A DNA stretch of 64,000 nt from Bacillus bingmayongensis (lineage in GTDB: Bacteria; Bacillota; Bacilli; Bacillales; Bacillaceae_G): positions 656,439-720,438 of the forward strand of contig NZ_JH921518.1 of assembly GCF_000299035.1 (NCBI RefSeq), in the 5' to 3' direction. The notes under the pieces are model-generated. The model had not been told where the DNA came from. It searched no databases and saw only the letters and a program-made list of their open reading frames with translations. Below are positions 1-8,511 of this stretch, in pieces (position 1 is the first letter of the stretch; each line of letters opens with the position of its first letter). The position numbers were made by a program, and so were the translations under genes.

Positions 1-1
1 T

Positions 2-790
2 GGTCAAAGCGTTTACGAGAAATACGGCTATTTAGCTGGAAATGATACAATCCGCCTTCAGGATTTACATAAAGCATTTGCAAACCCTGAAGTCAAAGGT
101 GTTTTTTGCGCAAGAGGTGGATATGGAAGCGGTCGTCTCCTTCCCCATATTCAATATAAACTCATTCGAAACAATCCAAAAATTTTTTGGGGATATAGTG
201 ATATTACCGCTTTGCACATTGCTTTTTCACAATATGCAGGACTTGTTACTTTTCATGGGCCGATGATTGAAGAATTAGGAAAAGGGATCCATTCTCTCTC
301 CTTATCTTCTTTCAATCAACTATTCCATCCGTATTCAACTATTTTATCCGGAGCAGAATGTATCACGGCTACATCTACCTGCATTGTTTCTGCCCCATTA
401 GTTGGGGGTAATTTAACAGTTTTAGTAAGTACACTAGGTACCCCCTATGAAATCTATACAGCAAATAAAATTGTATTACTTGAAGATGTTGGAGAAGAGC
501 CGTATCGTATTGATCGCATGTTCAACCAATTGCGTTTAGCAGGAAAATTGAATGAATGTGCAGGAGTTGTCTTCACAAGCTGCCATGATTGCATAGCCTC
601 AAAGCAGTCTCTATCATTACAAAACATATTGTATGACTATCTCGCTTCATACAATATTCCTGTATTATTTGGTCTTCCTATTGGGCACGTGCAGCCAAAT
701 GTCGGAATACCACTTGGTATAACTGTTACAATGGACACTGAAAGAAACACTCTTTCTATCCCTCCAGGTATAAAATTTGTTCCACATTAA
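2..790 (+). CDS. S66-family LD-carboxypeptidase / MccF-like peptidase, 5' partial
   Basis: The frame is already open at the window edge, so the N-terminus is missing. The family cleaves the L,D bond of muropeptide tetrapeptides or, in MccF, inactivates microcin C-like peptides. All three parts of the Ser-Glu-His triad are visible: the nucleophile motif GYSDIT (Ser codon at 197-199), the downstream LLEDVGEEPYRIDRM block carrying the Glu, and GLPIGHVQPNVGIPLG carrying the His. There is no signal peptide information because the start is outside the window. A hairpin terminator follows. Whether it is a housekeeping LdcA or an MccF-type immunity enzyme cannot be told from this part. Confidence 0.88.
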   Translation, partial: GQSVYEKYGYLAGNDTIRLQDLHKAFANPEVKGVFCARGGYGSGRLLPHIQYKLIRNNPKIFWGYSDITALHIAFSQYAGLVTFHGPMIEELGKGIHSLSLSSFNQLFHPYSTILSGAECITATSTCIVSAPLVGGNLTVLVSTLGTPYEIYTANKIVLLEDVGEEPYRIDRMFNQLRLAGKLNECAGVVFTSCHDCIASKQSLSLQNILYDYLASYNIPVLFGLPIGHVQPNVGIPLGITVTMDTERNTLSIPPGIKFVPH

Positions 791-867
791 CACACAGTAA
801 AATCTCAATAGGTGAATACTACTAATTATCATTGAAGAAAATACTCTATACACCTTTTCATTCACAA

Positions 868-901
868 AAAAAAGGAAAAGCATGTATCGCTTTTCCTTTA
901 T
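868..901. terminator. Bidirectional hairpin terminator
   Basis: An 11-bp stem (AAAGGAAAAGC with GCTTTTCCTTT) follows an A-run and precedes T-rich sequence. It sits between the convergent S66 peptidase gene and the SseB-like gene and can serve both. Confidence 0.6.
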
Positions 902-952
902 ATTTTCTTTCCTTATACCGAGATGATTATAAGGAATGCTTACAATAATTTT

Positions 953-1351
953 TTACTGATAATAATTAAATATACGTCCAGATGCTATATCCGCAATTTC
1001 TTCTGGAATAAATGTTTTGCTAAGCTCTGTTCCAACATTCAATACCGCCGTTGCTTCTTGATCTAGATTTTCAAATAATTCTTTTCCACGTATCGTGATA
1101 AGGGGCGTTTCTTCCGGCAACACTTCTTTCACAAATTCTAATTGTGTAAAGAACGGTACGATCCATCTACCTTCTCCTTGGAAGTAACGCAAACGAAGTG
1201 TTCCTTCTGATGCAGAATCATCCGCCTCTATAGATCCAGCAACATAAAAATGAGTTGTTAGCAACAATTCATAAAATTCCTTTTGTTTTTGTTTATCATC
1301 TTCTGCTAAAACGAGTACTGTTTCTATCTTCTTTACTGGAATTTGTTCCAT
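953..1351 (-). CDS. SseB-family protein
   Basis: A 132-residue soluble protein resembling the SseB N-terminal domain family (named after enhanced serine sensitivity). Recognisable features are the N-terminal helix, an acidic stretch, the central FFTQLEFVKEVLPEETPLITIRG-like block and a C-terminal segment beginning VLNVGTELSKTF, which is typical of the family. A GGGGTGG ribosome site lies 6 bases before the ATG. The biochemical role of the family is not established. It is a monocistronic gene; no membrane segment or signal peptide is visible. Confidence 0.7.
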   Translation of the reverse strand: MEQIPVKKIETVLVLAEDDKQKQKEFYELLLTTHFYVAGSIEADDSASEGTLRLRYFQGEGRWIVPFFTQLEFVKEVLPEETPLITIRGKELFENLDQEATAVLNVGTELSKTFIPEEIADIASGRIFNYYQ

Positions 1352-1463
1352 ATGCTGCCACCCCTATTTTCAAAATGATTATACTTAGATTATACGAAAT
1401 ATTCTTATTTTTTTCTACATAATTATTCAAATATTTTATTGAAATAGTATCAATCATTTTTAG

Positions 1464-2033
1464 TTACAACTGCCCCATCCTTACCTTCTCTAATATTCCC
1501 GATGTTGTAGCAATGGTAGCGAATTCCTCATGAAGATTTACGAGGGCCATATTATGAATTTCTTCTGCGCAGTATTGTACACCGTCTGGTCCCTTTCGAT
1601 TAAACGTAGCTGTTGCATCGCTTACTAAATACGTTGAAAACCCTAGATTTCCAGCCATCCGTGTCGTTGTTTCTACACAGTGATTCGTCGTTAATCCAAC
1701 AATAATAACCGAATTACAATTCTTCTCTTTTAATCGCTTTTCTAAATCTGTTCTAATAAATGCACTATTAACACACTTTTGAATAACAATCTCACCTTGT
1801 AATGGCTGCACTTCCTCTTTGAAATTAACTGTTTCTGCATCTGGGTGAAACATCGATTCTACGTTTTCTTTATTCACATGCTGAATGTGAATAATAGGTA
1901 ACCCTCTTTTTCTCCATTCTTCCAATAAACGTTTCATATTTTCTTCTGCAAAAGGGTTATTTCGTTCTCCCCAATACGGTAGATCAAATGCTTTTTGCAC
2001 GTCAATAATAATAAGTGCTGTTTGATTCGACAT
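1464..2033 (-). CDS. Isochorismatase-family cysteine hydrolase
   Basis: 189 residues when started at the second of two adjacent ATGs, six bases after AGGAGG; a longer in-frame start exists upstream but has no ribosome site. The catalytic triad of the family is visible as Asp11 (IIIDVQKAF), Lys86 (VIQKC) and Cys119 (GLTTNHCVETT). Members hydrolyse nicotinamide, isochorismate, N-carbamoyl compounds or similar; the substrate here cannot be assigned. The gene directly upstream in the same direction ends 10 bases away and encodes an AhpD-like protein, so the two probably form a small operon. Confidence 0.8.
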   Translation of the reverse strand: MSNQTALIIIDVQKAFDLPYWGERNNPFAEENMKRLLEEWRKRGLPIIHIQHVNKENVESMFHPDAETVNFKEEVQPLQGEIVIQKCVNSAFIRTDLEKRLKEKNCNSVIIVGLTTNHCVETTTRMAGNLGFSTYLVSDATATFNRKGPDGVQYCAEEIHNMALVNLHEEFATIATTSGILEKVRMGQL

Positions 2034-2043
2034 CATTGACCTC

Positions 2044-2460
2044 CTACTCTGTTGGCTGTAATTGAAATAAAAATCCAAGTTGTTGTGAAGCAGTAATAAA
2101 GCAAATATATGTACAGAGCTCTATAATCTCCGTCTCATTCCAATACTGTTTTAACACATCAAACATCTTATCATCTATCGCTGAACGATTATGTACAAAT
2201 ACATGTGCAAAAGTTACAGCCGTACTAATCTCTTCTACCTTTTGTATATCATCTGGTTTTCCCTTTGCCATGCAGTACGGACATTCATTTCCAAATGCAA
2301 GTGTTCTTCGTACTTGTTCTTTTAACTCCTTGGACAGAGTCCCTGTTTCATATAATGTATTCTCTAATGAACTCCAAGAGTGTAATATATCTGGACAACG
2401 ACCTAATAATTTTTGAAACTTTGTTTCTCCTATATCTGATAATGAAATTCTCTCCATCAT
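2044..2460 (-). CDS. Carboxymuconolactone decarboxylase / AhpD-like protein
   Basis: A 138-residue all-helical protein with the AhpD-type redox motif C60-P-Y-C63 at the start of a predicted helix. In the family this CxxC reduces peroxidases or disulfides, or is structural in CMD enzymes. Two ATGs stand together at the start (2458-2460 and 2455-2457) behind GGGGGAGAA. It is the first gene of a two-gene unit with the isochorismatase-like hydrolase and is divergent from an Lrp-type regulator, which could control it. Substrate unknown. Confidence 0.65.
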   Translation of the reverse strand: MMERISLSDIGETKFQKLLGRCPDILHSWSSLENTLYETGTLSKELKEQVRRTLAFGNECPYCMAKGKPDDIQKVEEISTAVTFAHVFVHNRSAIDDKMFDVLKQYWNETEIIELCTYICFITASQQLGFLFQLQPTE

Positions 2461-2583
2461 TTCTCCCCCTATTCCTTTCTATTTTATTGTAAAATAAAAT
2501 AGATCCTTTTCATATTTCATATGAATCTTTATTTATATATTTTCTTTACAAAAATCATTATTTTACTGGAGGTATATTTACAT

Positions 2584-3042
2584 ATGCAATTAGATCGTGT
2601 AGATCGTAAAATTTTAAATGAATTATATAACGATAGCCGCCTCTCTATGCGGGAATTATCAAAACGCGTAAACTTATCTGCACCATCTACTGCAGAACGT
2701 GTTCGTAAGTTAGAAAGTGAAGGCGTCATTCAAAAATATACAATTGATATTGATTATAAAAAAGCTGGGCTCGTTTTAGACTGCATTTTAGAAATTACCT
2801 TAAAAAATGGTGATACTACGCGCATGCAGCAATTTATTCAATCGTATCCATCCGCAAGCTTTTGTTATCGCGTAACAGGAAGCCTTTGTTATATTGTGAA
2901 AATTTCTGTTCCATCATTAGTTGAACTGGAAGAATTTATTAATGATGTTTCTTCATATGCAACAACTGTTTCTCATATCGTCTTATCAGAAGTATCCCTT
3001 ACTCCTGATATTGAACATATTTTCCCAGAAGAACAAAATTAA
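2584..3042 (+). CDS. Lrp/AsnC-family transcriptional regulator
   Basis: 152 residues from the ATG at 2584, which is preceded by GGAGG; longer in-frame starts lack a ribosome site. It starts with the LDRVDRKILNELYNDSR helix-turn-helix typical of Lrp/AsnC and continues into a RAM (ligand-binding ACT-like) domain ending PDIEHIFPEEQN. It binds DNA as a dimer or octamer and usually senses amino acids. It is divergent from the AhpD-like/isochorismatase pair, a natural target, but nothing in the sequence proves this. Confidence 0.88.
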   Translation: MQLDRVDRKILNELYNDSRLSMRELSKRVNLSAPSTAERVRKLESEGVIQKYTIDIDYKKAGLVLDCILEITLKNGDTTRMQQFIQSYPSASFCYRVTGSLCYIVKISVPSLVELEEFINDVSSYATTVSHIVLSEVSLTPDIEHIFPEEQN

Positions 3043-3137
3043 TTTTTATTCAAATTTTAATGAAAAACCCCTTACAAAAAGAATAAAAATGTTTTATTAT
3101 GTATTAAAATACAAAAGTTCAAGAAAGGGGCATTACA

Positions 3138-3320
3138 TTGAAAATTTGGTTTTACGAAAAAACTTTACAAGAAGATGATTTACTTGGCATTTGGGATAAT
3201 GTTCCCACCATCCCTCGAATTGGGGAAAAGGTGGAAATTTTAAAAACAGTTCGGACAGTTACAGATATTAAATATGTTAAAAACGGAAACAACTTCCACG
3301 TTGAGATTGTTATCCATTAA
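3138..3320 (+). CDS. Small conserved hypothetical protein with TTG start
   Basis: A 60-residue protein starting at TTG (3138), seven bases after a clear AAAGGGG ribosome site. It contains a tryptophan-rich start, a central IPRIGEKVEILKTVR segment and ends in a beta-strand (HVEIVIH), consistent with a small beta-rich domain. I do not recognise a function. It is followed at once by a strong terminator, which supports its being an independently expressed gene. Confidence 0.6.
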   Translation: MKIWFYEKTLQEDDLLGIWDNVPTIPRIGEKVEILKTVRTVTDIKYVKNGNNFHVEIVIH

Positions 3321-3321
3321 A

Positions 3322-3364
3322 ATAGCAGCTCTCCTCAAGTATATCGGAGAGCTGCTGCTTTTCG
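3322..3364. terminator. Hairpin terminator between convergent genes
   Basis: AGCAGCTCTCC (3324-3334) pairs perfectly with GGAGAGCTGCT (3346-3356), followed by a T-rich tract. It terminates the 60-residue gene and probably the CPBP gene on the other strand. Confidence 0.8.
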
Positions 3365-3368
3365 TTTG

Positions 3369-4385
3369 TTATTGTTGTTCTGTTTTCCTTATAATAATTT
3401 GATTATTCTCTACCGTAACCGCTACATAATCATTCTCTTCTAATCCAAGCTGATTCACAGCTTCATCTGGCAGTTCTACAGCCATAAATCGCTCCGTTAA
3501 CACGACTTGACTATATGTTTCATTTTGCGGTACTGATAAAATTGCCTTATCTTCATGAATAAAACGAAGAGGTGGTACTCCTACTTCTTTTACAGTTCGC
3601 CAATTTTTTCGAATAAAAGGTACCAACCATAGTAAGCTTATCAAAATTATAACAAGTCCAATCCATAAATTACTTTGTCCTTGTAATTCAGCAATCGAAA
3701 TGGTATCATCAGTTCCTTCACCACTCGTTAATTGGATCGTAGTTGCAATACAATTATTCAATGCATGAACAGCAATATTCATCCATATATTTTTCGTTTT
3801 TATGTAAAGAAGACACATCACAACGCCGAATATAAAAGCACCAACAATATCAAAATGTCCTAAACCAAAAATAAGCGAAGACACAATCACAGCTCGTTTT
3901 ATTCCCCACTTAAACGCCATACGCTGTAAGAAGAAACCTCGAAAAATAACTTCTTCCATAATAGGTGCAAAAATACACGCTGAAATGAAACTGAATATCT
4001 GTGTGTAAATACTGCTCATATCAATTGCACCATTATCATTCAACATATCTACTAGAAAATCAGGAAAAATATGTGCTAATATGTAAAATTGAATAAAAGA
4101 GACACCGAATGAAAAAATCATTCCCATTGCAGTTGCAACTATAATTAACTTCCAATTTAATCGTGACGATTTATCAAAGAAACTAGTAAATATGATATTA
4201 TTTTTTTGTGTTTTTATATATAGCCATAATAGTGGAAATACAAAAAACACCGAAACTTGCAATACTACATCCATAACAATGTCTGAAGCTCCTACAAAAG
4301 CTAACGGTAGCACTGTTACTAACATACCTAAAATCATCCATGCAAAAAAACTACGAAACCGTATACGTGAAAATGCGTACTGAAT
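3369..4385 (-). CDS. CPBP-family intramembrane protease with C-terminal AbrB-like domain, probable ATT start
   Basis: A polytopic membrane protein of the CPBP (CAAX protease and bacteriocin-processing, Abi) family. The metal/catalytic motifs are visible: EEVIFRGFF, then FGLGHFD, then HALNN. After the last membrane segment there is a cytoplasmic tail ending ELPDEAVNQLGLEENDYVAV, which looks like an AbrB/SpoVT swapped-hairpin DNA-binding fold. The only well-placed ribosome site (TTGGAGGTG) is followed six bases later by ATT (4383-4385), giving 338 residues. The ATG at 4433 would extend the protein by 16 residues into sequence next to the symporter fragment and has only a weak AGGAAG. The start is therefore unsure. 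Confidence 0.75.
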   Translation of the reverse strand: MQYAFSRIRFRSFFAWMILGMLVTVLPLAFVGASDIVMDVVLQVSVFFVFPLLWLYIKTQKNNIIFTSFFDKSSRLNWKLIIVATAMGMIFSFGVSFIQFYILAHIFPDFLVDMLNDNGAIDMSSIYTQIFSFISACIFAPIMEEVIFRGFFLQRMAFKWGIKRAVIVSSLIFGLGHFDIVGAFIFGVVMCLLYIKTKNIWMNIAVHALNNCIATTIQLTSGEGTDDTISIAELQGQSNLWIGLVIILISLLWLVPFIRKNWRTVKEVGVPPLRFIHEDKAILSVPQNETYSQVVLTERFMAVELPDEAVNQLGLEENDYVAVTVENNQIIIRKTEQQ

Positions 4386-4506
4386 AAAAAACACCTCCAA
4401 GATGATATATTTACATTGTAATATGAATATCATTAAAATTCTTCCTATTTTTCTCAGTTCACTTGCAACTACTATGCCTATTAAAATATATAATAAGAAA
4501 TCTACT

Positions 4507-5490
4507 TTTGAAATTTTCTCAGTTTTAATTACAGTTAGTTTCGGACTAGTTTTTAACGCTGTACAAGCTAATGCCGTAACTTCTGCATTCGACGGAGCTT
4601 TTCATATTGATTCAAAAATCGTTGGGATTTCATTAGCTGTACTATTATCTGTCGTTATCTTCGGCGGTGTAAAACGAATTGCACGCGTCGTAGAAATGAT
4701 TGTACCAATTATGGCGATTATTTACGTGGCAGTTGCATTATTTGTTGTCGTGACAAATATTACATTAATTCCAGAAATGATAAAAGAAATTTTAGCGCAT
4801 GCATTTGGTATAAAAGAAGTTGCTGGTGGTAGCTTCGGTGCAGCAGTTTTACTCGGTGTTAAACGTGGTTTATTCTCCAATGAAGCTGGTATGGGTAATG
4901 CACCAAACGCAGCAGCGACTGCTAACGTAACACACCCTGTTAAACAAGGTTTCATTCAAACACTTGGTGTCTTTACAGATACATTATTAATATGTAGCTG
5001 TACTGCTTTTATTATCCTTTTATCAGACGTCCACGCTGGAACCGATTTAAATGGGATTCAGTTAACACAAGAAGCGTTAAAAACGCATATTGGTCCTTGG
5101 GCTCCACTCTTTGTCGCAGTGGCAATCTTCTTATTTGCTTTCAGTTCTCTAATCGGAAATTACTACTATGGCGAAACAAATATTGAGTTCTTAAATGGAA
5201 GTAAAACAACACTTATGATTTATCGTATCGCTGTAATTGGTATGGTATTCCTAGGTTCTGTGGCAACAATTCAAGTTGTCTGGGATTTAGCAGACCTATT
5301 TATGGACGTTATGGCAATCTTCAACTTAGTTACAATTATTTTCTTAAGCAAATACGCATTTGCTGCACTTCGAGACTATATGAAGCAAAAAGAAGCTGGA
5401 CAAGATCCTGTCTTCTACGCTGACAGCATACCTGGTTTAGAAGATACAGAATGCTGGGATCGTGAAAAAACAGAAGAAAAAGTTGGTTAA
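4507..5490 (+). pseudogene. 5'-truncated alanine/sodium symporter (AGCS family)
   Basis: Similarity to AGCS amino-acid:sodium symporters begins abruptly at FEIFSVLITVSFGLVFN and runs to the normal C-terminus, about 325 residues; intact family members are roughly 470-490, so about the first 140 residues (first membrane segments and the GTGNIAG sodium-site motif) are absent. The preceding 100 bases encode nothing like the family and carry no ribosome site. The GLFSNEAGMGNAPNAAA signature is intact. The gene keeps its own terminator. I infer a gene fragment moved by rearrangement, not a working transporter. Confidence 0.75.
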
Positions 5491-5573
5491 GGAAAATCCC
5501 CGCTTGCTGTGGGGATTTTTTCTATTTCATAGTATCGTTTCCAAAGGTGCTCCGTCTTCAATAACTCAGCCAT
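5487..5573 (-). pseudogene. Stub of an ABC transporter ATPase gene
   Basis: The ATG at 5571-5573 overlaps the regulator's stop codon (TGATG), the normal translational coupling of a YtrA-type operon. The stub reads MAELLKTEHLWKRY, a typical ABC ATPase N-terminus, but after about 14 codons the similarity ends near 5530. The frame then runs through the reverse complement of the symporter's terminator and stops at 5487. The Walker A motif and everything after it are gone. This marks one edge of a deletion or insertion. Confidence 0.7.
5493..5524 (+). terminator. Terminator of the symporter fragment
   Basis: AATCCCC (5495-5501) pairs with GGGGATT (5511-5517), followed by a run of T. It lies right after the symporter stop codon. 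Confidence 0.8.
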
Positions 5574-5950
5574 CAGTTCCCCTCCCTTTTCTCTTCCAAT
5601 GAGGAACGAAAAATTGAAAGAATCTCCTTTTCTGAAAACCCTAAATTGTCCATTCCGTTTATAAAAGAATGAAGCAATTCTTTGGCCATATCTTTGCGCA
5701 GCTCCATAATTTTCTCTCCTTCGCTCGTTACATATCTCCCCATTCCTCTACGTGTTACAACGATACCATCTCGCTCTAGCTCTTGAAATGTACGCTGGAT
5801 TGTATTTGGATTTACTTGTAACTCACTTGCTAATTCACGTACAGAGGGAATTTTGTCACCAGGTGATAAATGACCTATTACAATTTCTTTTTTTACGTAT
5901 TCCATAACTTGAATATAAATCGGTATGTTAGGAGAAAATTCAATTTTCAT
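5573..5950 (-). CDS. GntR-family regulator, YtrA subfamily
   Basis: 125 residues: an N-terminal winged helix (PIYIQVMEYVKKEIVIGHL, then PSVRELASELQVNPNTIQRT) and a short two-helix dimerisation tail, which is the YtrA layout. Such regulators sit first in operons with ABC transporters and repress them. The start has a strong AAAAGGAGGGG site. Immediately upstream is a perfect 15-bp inverted repeat that is surely its operator. The ABC gene expected downstream survives only as a stub, so the regulator may now control just itself. Confidence 0.85.
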   Translation of the reverse strand: MKIEFSPNIPIYIQVMEYVKKEIVIGHLSPGDKIPSVRELASELQVNPNTIQRTFQELERDGIVVTRRGMGRYVTSEGEKIMELRKDMAKELLHSFINGMDNLGFSEKEILSIFRSSLEEKREGN

Positions 5951-5964
5951 TTCTCCCCTCCTTT

Positions 5965-6000
5965 TGTCTCAGTGTACTAGTTAAATAGTACACTGAGACA
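5965..6000. promoter_or_regulatory. YtrA-type operator, 15-bp perfect inverted repeat
   Basis: TGTCTCAGTGTACTA (5965-5979), six bases GTTAAA, then its exact reverse complement (5986-6000). The AGTGTA...TACACT core is the kind of site bound by YtrA-type GntR regulators in B. subtilis. It lies 15 bases upstream of the regulator start codon, implying autoregulation. Confidence 0.75.
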
Positions 6001-6035
6001 AAAAAATATGTAAATACTTGTAATCTAAAATGTGA

Positions 6036-6074
6036 GAAAAAGGCAGTGTAGCGAGAGCTACACTGCCTTTTATT
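6036..6074 (-). terminator. Terminator of the acyl-CoA dehydrogenase operon
   Basis: AAAAGGCAGTGTAGC and GCTACACTGCCTTTT form a perfect 15-bp stem with a GAGA tetraloop, flanked by A and T runs. Confidence 0.85.
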
Positions 6075-6077
6075 CTT

Positions 6078-7295
6078 CTATTTCGTTATCACTTCTGCCT
6101 CATTTTCTTCAAAAGGCCACTTCGGTAACATATTACGAAGTTCCTTATCAGAACGATAACCAAGTGCGTATTCCGCTTGCATAATCGTATGAATTTCACG
6201 TGTTCCTTCGTAAATAACTGGAGCTTTTGCATTTCGTAAGTATCGTTCTACTGGAAATTCATTTGAATATCCATATGCACCATGCACCTGTACTGCATCA
6301 TTTGCCGCTTCAAATGCAGCATCACAAGCAACCCATTTTGCTAAAGACGTTTCACGTGTATTACGCTTCCCTTTATTTTTTAGCCATCCTGCTTTATACA
6401 CTAATAGCCTTGATATTTCTAGATTCGCAGACATTTTTGCAATCATTTGTTGTACGAGCTGATGTTTTCCGATTTCTTTTCCAAATGTCTTACGCTCTTC
6501 ACAATATTTTACGCTCGCTTCTAAGCTTGCTTGAATAAGTCCACATGCTCCTGCCGCTACTGTAAAACGTCCATTATCCAGTGACGCCATTGCAATTTTG
6601 AATCCTTCTCCCTCTTCTCCAAGAAGGTTTGCCACTGGTACTTTTACATCATCTAAAAATACTTCACCTGTATTTCCAGCTCTGATACCAAGCTTGCCTT
6701 TTATCGCTTTTGTCGATACTCCTAGAAATGTTCGTTCTACAATAAAACAAGAAATACCTCGGTGCTTTAATTCCGGATTTGTTTTCGCAAATATTAAGAA
6801 ATGATCTGCAACATCACATAACGAAATCCATGTTTTCGATCCATTTAATACGTAGTAATCGCCTTGTTTTACCGCTGTTGTTTGCATAGCAACGACATCT
6901 GATCCTGCATTTGGTTCCGTTAAACCAAACGCCCCAATCTTTTCACCTTTTGCTTGTGGAACAAGGAACTGTTGTTTTTGTTCTTCCGTTCCCCATTGAA
7001 GGAGTGTCATGCTATTTAATCCCGTATGTACAGATACAGCTGTACGAAAAGCTGTATCACCGCGTTCTAATTCCTCGCAAATGATAGCCAGCGTATTATA
7101 ATCCATGCCTACGCCACCATACTGCTCTGGAATACAAACGCCCATAAATTGCAGCTCTGCTAAACGCTTCAAGATTTTTTCTTCAAAATGCCCTTTTTCA
7201 TCCCATTCTTTAATGTACGGAATAATTTCATTATCTACAAAGGATCTCACTACTTTTCTAACACTTTGTTGTTCTTCTGTTAAAGAAAAATTCAT
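6078..7295 (-). CDS. Acyl-CoA dehydrogenase, glutaryl-CoA dehydrogenase-like
   Basis: A full-length 405-residue acyl-CoA dehydrogenase with the flavin motifs FGLTEPNAGSD and the catalytic Glu363 in YEGTREIH. Arg84 in FRTAVSVHTG aligns with Arg94 of glutaryl-CoA dehydrogenase, the residue that binds the substrate's distal carboxylate, and the His after Ile in the EIH motif is also typical of that enzyme. I infer oxidation and decarboxylation of glutaryl-CoA to crotonyl-CoA, though a different dicarboxylyl-CoA is possible. It is the last gene of an operon after the CoA-transferase, separated by 13 bases. Confidence 0.8.
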   Translation of the reverse strand: MNFSLTEEQQSVRKVVRSFVDNEIIPYIKEWDEKGHFEEKILKRLAELQFMGVCIPEQYGGVGMDYNTLAIICEELERGDTAFRTAVSVHTGLNSMTLLQWGTEEQKQQFLVPQAKGEKIGAFGLTEPNAGSDVVAMQTTAVKQGDYYVLNGSKTWISLCDVADHFLIFAKTNPELKHRGISCFIVERTFLGVSTKAIKGKLGIRAGNTGEVFLDDVKVPVANLLGEEGEGFKIAMASLDNGRFTVAAGACGLIQASLEASVKYCEERKTFGKEIGKHQLVQQMIAKMSANLEISRLLVYKAGWLKNKGKRNTRETSLAKWVACDAAFEAANDAVQVHGAYGYSNEFPVERYLRNAKAPVIYEGTREIHTIMQAEYALGYRSDKELRNMLPKWPFEENEAEVITK

Positions 7296-7308
7296 TTGTA
7301 ATACCTCC

Positions 7309-8496
7309 TTATATCCATTGATTTTTTTTCATTTCCATAATGCTTTCCTGAGAATAACCCAGATTTCTTAAAATTTTTTCTGTATGTTCACCGTGCAAGG
7401 GTGGATGTTTCTGCATCTGCACTGGTGTCTTTGTAAGATTTAATGGTGAACCTACAAGTTTAAGGTTTTCAATTGTCGGATGTTCCATATGAATTGTCAT
7501 ATCTCTCGCCACTGCCTGCTCTGTCTCTAACGCTTCTTTCACATTAAGAATTGGTCCATTTGGAATCCCTGCTTCATCCAAAAGTTGTTTCCATTCTTCT
7601 TTCTTTTTCTTCTTCATTTCATTTGCAATAATATTTACGAGCTCATCTTTATACTGAAGGCGACCTGCATTTGTTTTATAACGTTCTAAACGGGATAAGT
7701 CTTGTCTACCAAGCAACACACAAAACTTATAAAACTGTTCGTCATTTCCAACCGCAACAACAAGATCCCCATCTTCCGCCTTAAATACTTGGTACGGAAC
7801 AATATTCGGATGCTGGTTTCCAAGTCTCTCTGGCAATTCTCCTGTACACAAATAATTACTCGCTACATTTACTAATGCCGCTAATTGTGAATCAAATAAA
7901 GAAATATCAATTTCTTGCCCTTCTCCCGTCCTATTTCGGTGCTGCAGGGCGGCTAAAATCCCGATACACGTAAAAAGACCTGTGAGTACATCTGAAATTG
8001 CAACACCTACTTTGGCAGGCTCTTCATCCCTTCCTCCTGTTATACTCATAAGCCCACTCATCGCTTGAATCATATAATCATAACCTGGCAGATATGAAGC
8101 AGGACCCTTTTGGCCAAAACCACTAATAGAAGCTAGAATAATATCTTCCTTCACCTCTTGTAACACTTCAAAACCAAGACCCATTCTCTCTAGTGTTCCC
8201 AGCTTGAAATTTTGCACAACGATATCAGCATGAGAAACAAGCTTTTTCAAAACATCCTTTCCCATTTCTGATTTTAAATTTAATGTAATAGATTCTTTAT
8301 TACGATTTGCACAAAGAAAATATGCACTTTCTCCTCCGGCAAAAGGTGGCCCCCACCCTCTTGTATCATCACCATTTCCTACATTCTCAACTTTTATTAC
8401 CTCGGCCCCTAAATCACCGAGAATCATCGTACAAAAAGGACCGGCAAGAACCCTAGATAAATCAATAATTTTGATTCCTTGTAATGCTCCTTCCAC
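7309..8496 (-). CDS. Class III (CaiB/BaiF) CoA-transferase
   Basis: 395 residues with the family pattern: LSRVLAGPFCTMILGDLGAEVIKVE at the N-terminus, the RNKESITLNL strand, and Asp140 in LPGYDYMIQA, equivalent to the catalytic aspartate that forms the acyl-anhydride. The family moves CoA between carboxylic acids. Beside a glutaryl-CoA-dehydrogenase-like gene, the likely reaction is glutarate plus succinyl-CoA to glutaryl-CoA plus succinate, as in the mammalian succinate-glutarate enzyme (inference). It is preceded by an intercistronic hairpin that may lower its expression relative to the aminotransferase. Confidence 0.8.
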   Translation of the reverse strand: MEGALQGIKIIDLSRVLAGPFCTMILGDLGAEVIKVENVGNGDDTRGWGPPFAGGESAYFLCANRNKESITLNLKSEMGKDVLKKLVSHADIVVQNFKLGTLERMGLGFEVLQEVKEDIILASISGFGQKGPASYLPGYDYMIQAMSGLMSITGGRDEEPAKVGVAISDVLTGLFTCIGILAALQHRNRTGEGQEIDISLFDSQLAALVNVASNYLCTGELPERLGNQHPNIVPYQVFKAEDGDLVVAVGNDEQFYKFCVLLGRQDLSRLERYKTNAGRLQYKDELVNIIANEMKKKKKEEWKQLLDEAGIPNGPILNVKEALETEQAVARDMTIHMEHPTIENLKLVGSPLNLTKTPVQMQKHPPLHGEHTEKILRNLGYSQESIMEMKKNQWI

Positions 8497-8511
8497 TCCT
8501 TATCCTCCTAT

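Noticed and set aside
4402-4506. N-terminal extension of the symporter frame
   Set aside because: No similarity to the family and no ribosome site; it is open by chance at the rearrangement edge.
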